Below are positions 9,358 to 16,836 of a DNA stretch of 64,000 nucleotides, in pieces. The translations under genes and the position numbers were made by a program. A model generated the notes under the pieces. It had not been told where the DNA came from, ran no database searches, and was given only the letters and a program-made list of their open reading frames with translations. The stretch covers positions 36,988-100,987 of the forward strand of contig CALEXY010000012.1 in the NCBI GenBank assembly GCA_937924995.1, given 5' to 3'. Numbering within the stretch: position 1 is the first letter of the stretch; every line of letters begins with the position of its first letter. This stretch comes from an uncultured Candidatus Saccharibacteria bacterium. GTDB taxonomy: Bacteria; Patescibacteriota; Saccharimonadia; Saccharimonadales; Saccharimonadaceae.

Positions 9358-9384
9358 TTGGCACTCAAAATTCAAGAGTGCTAA
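9358..9384. promoter_or_regulatory. CIRCE operator upstream of hrcA-grpE
   Basis: TTGGCACTC, 9 nt, GAGTGCTAA: one arm is a perfect match to the CIRCE consensus TTAGCACTC-N9-GAGTGCTAA and the other has one mismatch. It abuts the hrcA -10 box, so bound HrcA would block its own promoter. Confidence 0.93.
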
Positions 9385-9402
9385 TTTTAGACAAAAAGTG
9401 CG

Positions 9403-9480
9403 GTGGGCGAAGAGTTACACATAGTTGGCGAAGTAATACGCGTGGTGGGCGAAGCAATACACGCGGTGGGCGAAGTGATA
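9403..9480. repeat. 21-bp tandem repeat, about 3.7 units
   Basis: Units begin at 9403, 9424, 9445 and 9466 and share GTGGGCGAAG followed by a variable NNNTACNCG-like part. The repeat lies between the hrcA CIRCE and the adenylate-kinase-like gene. Confidence 0.85.
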
Positions 9481-9521
9481 AATTCATGATAGAATATGTA
9501 AAATATTTAAAAGGGGCGAAA

Positions 9522-10130
9522 ATGGACGAGCGCGATTTATTGAAAACAAAATTAGGCACCGGCAGTATTAATATTTTTGGGCTACCGATGTGTGGTAAGG
9601 ATACGGTAGGCGAGAAACTGGCGGCCTATTTCGACGGAAAACTGCTTTCTTCAGGGGCAATGATTCGTCAATACGAAGCAGAAAACCAACAAGCTTTGAC
9701 CGCGGATGGTTCACTCGCACCGACAGATTTATTTTACGAAATCGTGCTTCCCTATTTCGATAAGGCAGAACTTAAAAATTCGCCACTAATACTCTCAAGT
9801 GTGGGGCGTTGGTCGGGGGAGGAAAAAGAAATTTTAAGAAAAACTATCGAATCAGGACATCCGACAAGGGCGGTGGTCTATTTAAAATTAGCTAAGGCAG
9901 AGGTAATTCGTCGCTTTATGTTAAATCTGGTGGGCGCCGGTCGCGAGCAACGCGCGGATGATGCTTCCCTAAAAGTTTTCTTGAGGCGCTTAAATGAATT
10001 TAACCAGAAAACTTTGCCAGTGCTGGAATATTACCGCGAGAAGGGGCTCTTGATTGAGATTGATGCGAGTGGCTCGCGAGAGGAAGTTTTCGAAAAAACC
10101 TTAGCAGAGATTAAGAAAAAGTTAAAATAA
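9522..10130 (+). CDS. Adenylate kinase-like nucleoside monophosphate kinase
   Basis: The product is 202 residues from the ATG at 9522, chosen because AAGGGG lies just upstream; an ORF open from 9312 would run through the CIRCE and the tandem repeat. The P-loop is GLPMCGKDT (near 19-27). A segment resembling the NMP-binding region (LLSSGAMIR) and an arginine-rich helix near REQRADD are consistent with the adenylate kinase fold. It is divergent from canonical Adk: the LID zinc motif and the usual GxPGxGK loop are altered. It is therefore called a family member, not Adk itself. A bidirectional terminator separates it from lepA. Confidence 0.72.
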   Translation: MDERDLLKTKLGTGSINIFGLPMCGKDTVGEKLAAYFDGKLLSSGAMIRQYEAENQQALTADGSLAPTDLFYEIVLPYFDKAELKNSPLILSSVGRWSGEEKEILRKTIESGHPTRAVVYLKLAKAEVIRRFMLNLVGAGREQRADDASLKVFLRRLNEFNQKTLPVLEYYREKGLLIEIDASGSREEVFEKTLAEIKKKLK

Positions 10131-10151
10131 TTAAGTGATTCAGTTTAATTA

Positions 10152-10180
10152 AAAATAGGCGCGAGATGGGCGCCTATTTT
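10152..10180. terminator. Bidirectional terminator between the kinase gene and lepA
   Basis: An AAAATAGGCGC arm and its complement form a GC-rich hairpin flanked by A and T runs, between two convergent genes. Confidence 0.8.
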
Positions 10181-10229
10181 ATTTCGTTTTTAATCACGTT
10201 TTAGTATCAAGATGATTTTAGATTTTAGT

Positions 10230-12074
10230 TTAGTCGCGTTTCAGCATCACGGTGAAAGCTTCGGATGGAATATCAATCTTACCAAAACGTTTCATACGAG
10301 CCTTACCACGCTTCTGTTTCTCGAGTAGCTTCGCCTTACGGTCACGGTCACCAGTGTGAATTTTCACGGTGACGTCCTTACGGAAGGCGCCGATAGTTTC
10401 ACGCGCGATAATACGTGCACCGATGGCAGCCTGTAGGGCGACTTCGAAGTTTTGGCGTGGAATCACTTCTTTTAATTTTTTCGTAATGGAACGACCCAGT
10501 GCATCAGCCTCCGAACGGTGACACATCAGAGCCAAGGCATCCATTTTCTCGCCACCCACGAGAAAGTCGACGCGCACTAAATCTTCTGCGCGATAGCCAT
10601 TAATTTCATAGTTAAAGCTAGCATAACCAGAGGTGAGAGACTTCAATTGATCGTAAAAATCAGTCAAGAGATTAGCCATTGGCGCCTCGAAATCAATCAG
10701 GGCACGATCTTCAAGATAAGAAATATTTTTCTGCAAACCACGCTTCTCGACAATGAGCTGCAAGACATTACCAATCATGGAAACTGGGAGGATAATTTCA
10801 CCTTTCACCCATGGCTCACGAATTTCAGCGATAGACGAAGCATCTGGAAGGTTAGCCGCAGACTTGATTTCGAGCTCTTCACCGGAATTTAAGGTGACTT
10901 CATAGTTGGTCGAAGGATTAGTAACCACAAGATCGAGCTTAAATTCACGTTCGAGACGTTCCTTAATAATATCCATATGAAGCAAACCCAAGAAACCGAT
11001 GCGCAGGCCAAAACCGAGCACTGGGCTATTTTCTGGCTCGAAACGCAGGGCGGAATCAGAGAGCGAAAGCTTTTCGATAGCTTCTTTCAAATCCTTATAC
11101 TGATCGTTACTAACTGGGAAAAATCCGGCGTAGACAAATGGGAGAACGTTTTTATAACCTGGTAAAGGATTTTTGGCAGGAGCTTTTTTCAGAGTAACCG
11201 TATCACCGACTTTTGCTTCACGCGTGGTCTTAAGGTTGGTCACGATGTAGCCAACTTCCCCTTCATTTAGACTATCTTTAGGCGACATTTCTGGCTTCAA
11301 GATACCCACTTCGAGCGCAATGCCGGAAGTTTGAGCTGCCAGCATCTGAATGGCGGCATTTTTATTGATTGAACCATCGACGATACGCACATAAAGCACC
11401 ACGCCACGGTAGTCATCGAAGTAAGAGTCGAAAATCAGAGCACGGGTTTCAGGGGTGGAATTAGGAAGTGTTGCAGAATTGGAAGCAGGAAGTGTTGCAG
11501 AATTTTTGAGCGAAGTATCGACAGAAGATTTGTTTGGCGCTGGAGCGAATTCGATGATGCGATCAAGTACTTTTTCGACATTAAGACCAGTCTTGGCGGA
11601 AACCGGAATAATTTCAGAAGGGTCACAACCTAGGAGATTAATAATTTCATTCGAGACCCGCTCGACATCCGCGGCCGGCAAATCAACTTTATTAATCACT
11701 GGGATAATGGTGAGATTTTGCTCGATTGCGAGATAAACATTGGCGAGAGTTTGCGCCTGAATACCCTGAGTGGCGTCGACCACCAAGATAGCCGACTCAA
11801 CCGCTTGCAAGGAGCGAGAGACTTCATAAGAAAAATCCACGTGGCCCGGAGTATCAATCAAATTGAGCTCGTAGCCCTTATATTTCATTTGCACTGGGGT
11901 GAGTTTAATCGTAATCCCCTTTTCACGCTCAAGTTCCATAGAGTCGAGGAGCTGAGATTTCATCTGGCGCTTTTCGACGGTGCCAGTAATTTCCATCATA
12001 CGGTCGGCCAAAGTGGACTTGCCGTGATCGATGTGCGCGATGATACAAAAATTTCTAATATTTGCGGAATTCAT
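10230..12074 (-). CDS. lepA: Elongation factor 4 (LepA), back-translocase GTPase
   Basis: This 614-residue ribosomal GTPase has the expected motifs: G1 AHIDHGKST, G2 REKGITIK, G3 DTPGHVDF, and NKVD with SAK. The EF4-specific C-terminal domain ends in GKARMKRFGKIDIPSEAF. An extra Ser/Asn/Thr-rich stretch of about 25 residues with a repeated NSATLP motif sits near residues 185-210, at the junction of the G domain and domain II. It is encoded by a direct DNA repeat around 11460-11500. A TATAAT box ends 6 nt before the ATG (leaderless type). The gene is divergent from tilS with only 41 bp between start codons. Confidence 0.96.
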   Translation of the reverse strand: MNSANIRNFCIIAHIDHGKSTLADRMMEITGTVEKRQMKSQLLDSMELEREKGITIKLTPVQMKYKGYELNLIDTPGHVDFSYEVSRSLQAVESAILVVDATQGIQAQTLANVYLAIEQNLTIIPVINKVDLPAADVERVSNEIINLLGCDPSEIIPVSAKTGLNVEKVLDRIIEFAPAPNKSSVDTSLKNSATLPASNSATLPNSTPETRALIFDSYFDDYRGVVLYVRIVDGSINKNAAIQMLAAQTSGIALEVGILKPEMSPKDSLNEGEVGYIVTNLKTTREAKVGDTVTLKKAPAKNPLPGYKNVLPFVYAGFFPVSNDQYKDLKEAIEKLSLSDSALRFEPENSPVLGFGLRIGFLGLLHMDIIKERLEREFKLDLVVTNPSTNYEVTLNSGEELEIKSAANLPDASSIAEIREPWVKGEIILPVSMIGNVLQLIVEKRGLQKNISYLEDRALIDFEAPMANLLTDFYDQLKSLTSGYASFNYEINGYRAEDLVRVDFLVGGEKMDALALMCHRSEADALGRSITKKLKEVIPRQNFEVALQAAIGARIIARETIGAFRKDVTVKIHTGDRDRKAKLLEKQKRGKARMKRFGKIDIPSEAFTVMLKRD

Positions 12075-12080
12075 GTCTAT

Positions 12081-12086
12081 ATTATA
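12081..12086 (-). promoter_or_regulatory. -10 box of lepA
   Basis: TATAAT on the minus strand ends 6 nt before the lepA ATG and lies 17 bp from the opposing tilS -10 box. Confidence 0.65.
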
Positions 12087-12103
12087 ACAGAGATGAGATA
12101 GAG

Positions 12104-12109
12104 TATAAT
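12104..12109 (+). promoter_or_regulatory. -10 box of tilS
   Basis: TATAAT ends 6 nt before the tilS ATG at 12116. Its expected -35 region overlaps the lepA -10 box. Confidence 0.65.
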
Positions 12110-12115
12110 AGAATC

Positions 12116-12964
12116 ATGAAATTAATCTTGGCAGTTTCGGGTGGCATGGATTCAATGGCGCTTCTTGCCATGTATAAACAAGCCGATATCGTCGTAGCGC
12201 ATATTGACCACGGTACCCGCAAATCTAGTGCGGAGGACGCGGATTTTGTACGCCAAAAATGCCAGGAACTAGGAGTGAAATTTTATGAAACTAAGCTGGA
12301 GCTTGGAGAGGGAGTTTCAGAGGAATTGGCACGCAAGAAACGCTACGAATTTCTTAAAACAATTCAAGAAAAAGAGGGTGGTACTCTCTGTACTGCGCAC
12401 CATCTAGACGATGTCCTGGAATCGATCGCAATTAATTTAATTCGCGGTACCGGCTGGCGTGGACTCACGCCTTTTTATGGCGACGAGCTCGTGCGACCTT
12501 TTATTATTTCAAAGATGTGGAAACGGGACGTGCTAAAATTTGCTGGCGAACAAAAAATATGTTTTCGACAGGATCCGACTAACTATGAAATAGATTATTT
12601 ACGTAATCGCGTACGAGAAAAGATGAATGAACTAGACAAGACGGCGCGAGCAGATATCGTTAATCTGTTTGAGAAGCAAAACGAGCTCAGAGGAAAAATC
12701 GAAAAATTAGTAACGGAATTAGCCAAGCAAACCGTAGTGGGAAAAAATTTTCATAAAAAAGAACTTTTTCTTACGGCTGATGAAAAAGTGGCAATAGAGG
12801 TTTTAAGAGAGATTTGCTTAATGCACGGTTATAGTTTGACGCGAAAACAGCTGGGGGATTTTCTTCTTGCGATCAAAACCTATGCGCCACACAAAAAATT
12901 TAATTTGCCGAAGAATCACTTCGTGACAATTCTAAAAAATTACATTATGTTCGAAGAAAAATAG
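12116..12964 (+). CDS. tilS: tRNA(Ile)-lysidine synthase
   Basis: TilS converts the CAU anticodon of a minor tRNA-Ile to lysidine so that it reads AUA. The product is 282 residues from the ATG at 12116; an ORF open from 12062 would run across the lepA promoter and was rejected. The PP-loop is VSGGMDSMALL and the HIDHG and CTAHHLDDVLESI motifs are present, with the RNPTNYEIDYLRNRVR-like motif given here as DPTNYEIDYLRNR. The protein is shorter than E. coli TilS, with a reduced C-terminal domain. The convergent SPFH gene is separated by a terminator. Confidence 0.92.
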   Translation: MKLILAVSGGMDSMALLAMYKQADIVVAHIDHGTRKSSAEDADFVRQKCQELGVKFYETKLELGEGVSEELARKKRYEFLKTIQEKEGGTLCTAHHLDDVLESIAINLIRGTGWRGLTPFYGDELVRPFIISKMWKRDVLKFAGEQKICFRQDPTNYEIDYLRNRVREKMNELDKTARADIVNLFEKQNELRGKIEKLVTELAKQTVVGKNFHKKELFLTADEKVAIEVLREICLMHGYSLTRKQLGDFLLAIKTYAPHKKFNLPKNHFVTILKNYIMFEEK

Positions 12965-12984
12965 CGCCAGATGACGCTATTTTT
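12957..12984. terminator. Bidirectional terminator after tilS
   Basis: AAAAATAGCG arms enclose an 8-nt loop and end in a T-run. It serves tilS and the convergent SPFH gene. Confidence 0.8.
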
Positions 12985-13008
12985 ATTACGTTAACTTAAC
13001 CGATGAGG

Positions 13009-13749
13009 CTACTTGAAAAGATTTTTCAAACCACCAGCGAGATCGGAAGGCAGAAGAATGACGGTCTTTTGGGATGGGTCGGTACTGATTTTTTCGAGAG
13101 TTTGGAGAGTACGAATATTGAGACCGCCTGGAGTTTGAGCCAGCAGACTGGCGGCTTCGGCCACAGCGGCAGCTGAGGCCTTTTCACCTTCAGCCGAAAT
13201 AATTGCAGCACGGCGTTCACGTTCAGCTTCAGCTTGTTTAGCCATAGCACGCTTCATATCGGAAGGAAGTTCGATGTTTTGGAGCTTCACACTTTCAATA
13301 TCGATACCCCATTTATCGGTTTGAGTGTCAACGATTTCCTTGATTTGACTAGAAATTTTGTCACGCTTAGAGAGTAGTTCATCAAGATCAAAATTACCCG
13401 TAACGTCACGCAAGGCAGTTTGAGCAAAGGTTGAGGTAGCATAAGCGTAATTAGTGGTTTCAAAGACCGCTTTCTTGGCATCAATCACGCGAAAATAAAC
13501 CACGGCGTCGACATTTACCGTGACGTTATCCTTGGTAATAACTTCCTGCTTCGGCACATCCATCGGGGTAGTACGAACATCAACCGTGCGCATAGTATCG
13601 ATGTAAGGGATAATTACGTGAAGACCCGGTTCCATAATGCGACGAAAACGGCCGAGGCGCTGGACCACACCGCGCTCGTATTGATTTACCACGCGGATTC
13701 CTGGAATTATCACGAATAGAATAGCAAGAATTAAGATTAAAATTAACAT
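13009..13749 (-). CDS. SPFH/stomatin-like membrane protein (slipin type)
   Basis: The product is 246 residues. The start at 13749 is preferred because AGGAGA lies 7 nt upstream; an ATG at 13773 adds 8 residues. One N-terminal membrane segment is followed by an SPFH/Band-7 domain beginning NQYERGVVQRLGRF, with GLHVIIPYIDTMRTVDVR and KDNVTVNVDAVVYFRV. Then come a coiled-coil KQAEAERERRAAIISAEGEK segment and a short tail. These are stomatin/slipin family features; such proteins organise membrane microdomains and often pair with an NfeD protease partner, which is not seen here. It appears to be a single-gene unit. Confidence 0.88.
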   Translation of the reverse strand: MLILILILAILFVIIPGIRVVNQYERGVVQRLGRFRRIMEPGLHVIIPYIDTMRTVDVRTTPMDVPKQEVITKDNVTVNVDAVVYFRVIDAKKAVFETTNYAYATSTFAQTALRDVTGNFDLDELLSKRDKISSQIKEIVDTQTDKWGIDIESVKLQNIELPSDMKRAMAKQAEAERERRAAIISAEGEKASAAAVAEAASLLAQTPGGLNIRTLQTLEKISTDPSQKTVILLPSDLAGGLKNLFK

Positions 13750-13855
13750 AACAACTCTCCTTTTTAGTTTCATTTTAGCGATTTTGAGGAATAATGCAAG
13801 GGAGAGAAAAATCGGTAGACGGAATAGATAGACTGGGCTATATTAGAGTTAATAG

Positions 13856-14620
13856 ATGGTTACCTACAAAATAATTTACGATATTACGCAAGATGCTTAT
13901 AACTGGTTTAATTCCATAAATAATTTTGGTGGAATTAAAAAACTAAAAGACGCGCAGGATATTGAGGTAGCAGAAAAGATTATGGGGCTAAAATTTTCGG
14001 AAGCAAAGAAGATTCTGATTCCCTACCTCGAAGAAAGAAATGCACGAATCGAGATGACGCCGGAGCGATTTAAGCAAATCATGAGTGATGAATTAAATGA
14101 AAAATTTGAATTAGCGATTAGGCGACTCGAAGAAGTGACGGAGCATCCCCTAGCAATTAAAGATTGTGCGAAAAATCGCGCTAAGGAAATTCATAAAATT
14201 TCACCAGAGGCAGTGTCACCGAGTGAGGATTTATTATTCTTGATCACGACTTTTCCAGCGATGATTGTTTATTATGAGGAGGGAGTGATTTTCACATATG
14301 CGAAAATCGATAATGAACTTTGGGGGATGCCACTCGATGGAATTTTACATGAGTTAATGCATTTTCAGACGAATTACTATTATCGAGAAAATCCAGACTC
14401 TGTAGTTTCTAGCCTTTCGAGGGGAGAATATTATATTCTAAAGGAATCTCTAACAGCCTTACTTGATGAGTCTTGGAAACCAATTATGACTTTGCCAGAT
14501 GCAAGTTATCCTGAGTTTCAAGATTTGAGAGATAAATTACGGGAGCATTATTTTAAAAACCATGATTTTGACAAACTAATGGAATATGGTGCAAAAGAGG
14601 TAAAAAATTACAAAATATGA
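13856..14620 (+). CDS. Uncharacterised protein with HExxH zinc-peptidase-like motif
   Basis: The product has 254 residues and no signal peptide. The most informative feature is LHELMHFQT near residue 162, an HExxH motif, followed about 30 residues later by LKESLTALLDE, which could supply the third zinc ligand of a gluzincin. The flanking sequence is hydrophilic and helical. I do not recognise the family, and a metallopeptidase role is inferred from the motif alone. A TATATT box lies 11 nt upstream of the ATG. The next gene starts 48 nt downstream with its own promoter-like TATAAT and a good ribosome-binding site. Confidence 0.7.
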   Translation: MVTYKIIYDITQDAYNWFNSINNFGGIKKLKDAQDIEVAEKIMGLKFSEAKKILIPYLEERNARIEMTPERFKQIMSDELNEKFELAIRRLEEVTEHPLAIKDCAKNRAKEIHKISPEAVSPSEDLLFLITTFPAMIVYYEEGVIFTYAKIDNELWGMPLDGILHELMHFQTNYYYRENPDSVVSSLSRGEYYILKESLTALLDESWKPIMTLPDASYPEFQDLRDKLREHYFKNHDFDKLMEYGAKEVKNYKI

Positions 14621-14668
14621 TATAATATAGGGGTAGCCTGTTTATTTTTACAGAAAGAGGGGGAAATT

Positions 14669-15115
14669 ATGTACTTTGACAGATGTAAATTACAAAAAAT
14701 GTCCGATGAAATCACGCTGACGCTGAACGAAAGAATCGACAGAATGACGGTTGTGGTAAAAGCTCAGTGTATACTGATTGGTCAAGATGAAAGGGGTAAC
14801 TCCTATCAGAGCAATATCTTAAGATTAATTAATGATATGGCGAGAGGTCTTCTCAATCAATGTCAATCCACTATGCATAGTCATCGGGTGCAAAAAACTT
14901 ATCACAGCACCGAATCGATTGCGTGGACGATTGAAGAGTTCGATAACTATATCGAAAGTTTTAATACTACTACTAAATTATTTCGAGATACCCTGGAGAG
15001 ATTTTGGCCGACACGGAACTTCGAACCGGTGGCCACGGAAACTAAAATTCCAACAGTCAGAGCAAAATTTGAAAACTTAAGGAATGACTTAATTCAATCC
15101 AGTGAAGCAGGCTAA
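14669..15115 (+). CDS. Hypothetical helical protein
   Basis: The product has 148 residues and is predicted soluble and mostly helical, with no recognised motif. AGAGGGGG lies 6-8 nt before the ATG, an unusually strong ribosome-binding site for this window, and TATAAT lies about 40 nt upstream. It ends before a clear rho-independent terminator. Codon use and composition resemble the neighbours. Confidence 0.65.
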   Translation: MYFDRCKLQKMSDEITLTLNERIDRMTVVVKAQCILIGQDERGNSYQSNILRLINDMARGLLNQCQSTMHSHRVQKTYHSTESIAWTIEEFDNYIESFNTTTKLFRDTLERFWPTRNFEPVATETKIPTVRAKFENLRNDLIQSSEAG

Positions 15116-15122
15116 GAAATTT

Positions 15123-15147
15123 AAGGGACGCAAGATTTGCGCCCCTT
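15123..15147 (+). terminator. Terminator after the hypothetical gene
   Basis: An AAGGGACGCAA-type arm pairs with TTGCGCCCCTT, with one internal mismatch, and is followed by TTTTGCTTTTTT. Confidence 0.75.
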
Positions 15148-15210
15148 TTGCTTTTTTGAAAAAATGTTATAATAATACAAAGTTATTATTAGGAAAAATA
15201 AGGGGTTATT

Positions 15211-15912
15211 ATGTCTGGACACAGTAAATGGGCTACCACTAAGCGCCAAAAAGCAATCGTGGACGCAAAGCGTGGTGCAGCCTTCACCAAAATTGGTAAC
15301 CAAATCGCAATTGCTGCGCGTGCTGGTGCCGACCCAACGATGAATCCATCTCTTGCGATGGTATTAGAAAAAGCTCGCAAGGCTAACATGCCAAAGGCAA
15401 ACATTGAACGTGCGATTGCTCGTGCCGCCGATAAAAATGCGGCAGCTTTAATTGAAGAAACTTATGAAGCTTACGGCCCGGCTGGGATTGGTTTGATTAT
15501 TGAAATTGCTACCGACAATAAAAACCGCACCATGCCAGAGGTTCGCAATGCACTTTCAAAGAACGGCGGCCGCATGGCTGATCCTGGATCCGTAATGTTC
15601 CAATTCTCACGCAAGGGTGTGATTTTTATCGAAGACAAGGGTGAAGATGCACTAATGACTGCCCTAGATGCTGGCGCGGAAGATGCCAACGAAACGGAAG
15701 ATGGTATCGAAATTATCACCGAACCAACCGATTTGATGAAAGTACGTAAGAATTTGATCGATGCTGGACTCAATGTAGATTCCGCCGAACTCAAATATTT
15801 GCCAAATAACACCGTAGAGGTGAGCGAGGTAGATGCGGAAAAGGTAGACAAACTGCTGGATGCCGTAGATGATCTCGATGACGTAATTAACGTCTTCACT
15901 AACGCAGCTTAA
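15211..15912 (+). CDS. yebC: YebC/PmpR family protein
   Basis: The product is 233 residues and of typical length. It starts with the hallmark GHSKWATTKRQKA and continues with AKRGAAFTKIGNQIAIAAR, the MPKANIERAIARA motif and the acidic C-terminal AELKYLPNN...VDAVDDLDDV segment. YebC proteins are DNA-binding regulators, and members have also been tied to translation at proline runs. It has a leader with AAGGGG upstream. It lies directly before tRNA-Ser, tRNA-Met and ruvA on the same strand; a yebC-ruv neighbourhood is common in bacteria. Confidence 0.96.
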   Translation: MSGHSKWATTKRQKAIVDAKRGAAFTKIGNQIAIAARAGADPTMNPSLAMVLEKARKANMPKANIERAIARAADKNAAALIEETYEAYGPAGIGLIIEIATDNKNRTMPEVRNALSKNGGRMADPGSVMFQFSRKGVIFIEDKGEDALMTALDAGAEDANETEDGIEIITEPTDLMKVRKNLIDAGLNVDSAELKYLPNNTVEVSEVDAEKVDKLLDAVDDLDDVINVFTNAA

Positions 15913-15974
15913 TCTATCTTCTTGGGATATTTTTTTACTTTACGGGGAGGAATTTTTCTGGTATGATAGTTAGT

Positions 15975-16060
15975 GGAAGGGTGGCCGAGTGGTTGATGGC
16001 ACCGGTCTTGAAAACCGGCAAGTTAACGCTTCGCAGGTTCGAATCCTGTCCCTTCCGCCA
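15975..16060 (+). tRNA. tRNA-Ser (anticodon TGA)
   Basis: Acceptor GGAAGGG pairs with CCCTTCC. The anticodon loop is CTTGAAA, a long variable arm is present, the T-loop is TTCGAAT and CCA is encoded. A TATGAT box lies about 7 nt upstream. Confidence 0.96.
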
Positions 16061-16066
16061 GAAAGT

Positions 16067-16143
16067 GGTACCGTAGCTCAGCTGGTTAGAGCGTAGGACT
16101 CATAAGCCTAAGGTCACTGGTTCAATCCCAGTCGGTACTACCA
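16067..16143 (+). tRNA. tRNA with CAT anticodon (elongator Met most likely)
   Basis: Acceptor GGTACCG pairs with CGGTACT with a G-T first pair. The anticodon loop is CTCATAA and CCA is encoded. D-arm and variable loop resemble elongator tRNA-Met, but a TilS-modified tRNA-Ile(CAT) cannot be excluded. The last anticodon-stem pair (31-39) is A-G. Confidence 0.9.
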
Positions 16144-16156
16144 AAAGAAATTATAG

Positions 16157-16178
16157 AACGGCGATGAGCCGTTTTTTC
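16157..16178 (+). terminator. Terminator of the tRNA-Ser/tRNA-Met unit
   Basis: AACGGC and GCCGTT form a hairpin followed by TTTTTTCTT. Confidence 0.8.
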
Positions 16179-16184
16179 TTATGT

Positions 16185-16190
16185 TAAAAT
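16185..16190 (+). promoter_or_regulatory. -10 box of ruvA
   Basis: TAAAAT ends 6 nt before the ruvA ATG, a leaderless arrangement directly after the tRNA terminator. Confidence 0.6.
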
Positions 16191-16196
16191 GGTTAC

Positions 16197-16769
16197 ATGA
16201 TAGCACACGTAGAAGGTACGATTGCGGAAAAATTCACCGGGCAGATTATTGTGGATGTGCATGGTGTGGGTTATGAAGTGAATCTTTCGGCAATTGATTT
16301 TGAAGAGATTAATGTGGGGGAAACTAAGAAATTTTACACTTATCACGCAGTACGCGAGACTTCGGAAGATTTATATGGCTTTACTACCTTGATGGCGAAG
16401 AAGATTTTTGAAATGCTAATTTCCGTGAACGGGATTGGCCCGAAGGCTGGCATGGCAATTCTCTCTCTGGGGACGCCGGAAGAAGTGCGCAATGCCATCG
16501 CCAATGCAGATAGTGGTTTTATCAGCAAGGCGAGTGGCGTGGGTAAAAAATCAGCAGAGCGTGTAATCGTGGACCTAAAAGACAAGGTGGGATTACCAAG
16601 TCATTATACGGGCGCAGAGATTCAGGTAAAGAAACCGGAAAATAATGAGGCTCTCGATGCCCTGATGGCGCTTGGCTTTAATCTAAAGGAAGCGACTGAG
16701 GCATTAAAAGAGATCGATGCGGATTTGCCAGTGGAAGACCAGATTCGTCTGGCGTTAAAAAATCGCTAA
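16197..16769 (+). CDS. ruvA: Holliday junction DNA helicase subunit RuvA
   Basis: RuvA binds four-way junctions and loads RuvB rings. The product is 190 residues. It has the N-terminal OB fold (MIAHVEGTIAEKF... VDVHGVGYEVNLS), the double HhH region with VNGIGPKAGMAILS and ASGVGKKSAERVIVDLKDK, and the C-terminal RuvB-contacting helical domain (EALDALMALGFNLKEATEALK). Length is normal. It is expressed from its own leaderless-type promoter. ruvB lies 1 kb away on the other strand and ruvC is at 21.5 kb, so the ruv genes are scattered rather than in one operon. Confidence 0.96.
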   Translation: MIAHVEGTIAEKFTGQIIVDVHGVGYEVNLSAIDFEEINVGETKKFYTYHAVRETSEDLYGFTTLMAKKIFEMLISVNGIGPKAGMAILSLGTPEEVRNAIANADSGFISKASGVGKKSAERVIVDLKDKVGLPSHYTGAEIQVKKPENNEALDALMALGFNLKEATEALKEIDADLPVEDQIRLALKNR

Positions 16770-16786
16770 AGTGGAGAGTTCTCAAG

Positions 16787-16815
16787 AAAAATAGTTCCTG
16801 ACTAGAACTATTTTT
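16787..16815. terminator. Bidirectional terminator between ruvA and the PH-domain gene
   Basis: AAAAATAGTTC arms enclose a 7-nt loop, with T-runs in both directions. Confidence 0.8.
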
Positions 16816-16836
16816 ATGAGAAATTTGGTATGAGAG

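Noticed and set aside
9312..9521. Longer N-terminus of the adenylate-kinase-like protein
   Set aside because: The extension crosses the CIRCE site and the tandem repeat, has low-complexity Arg/Gly sequence, and the ATG at 9522 has a good Shine-Dalgarno.
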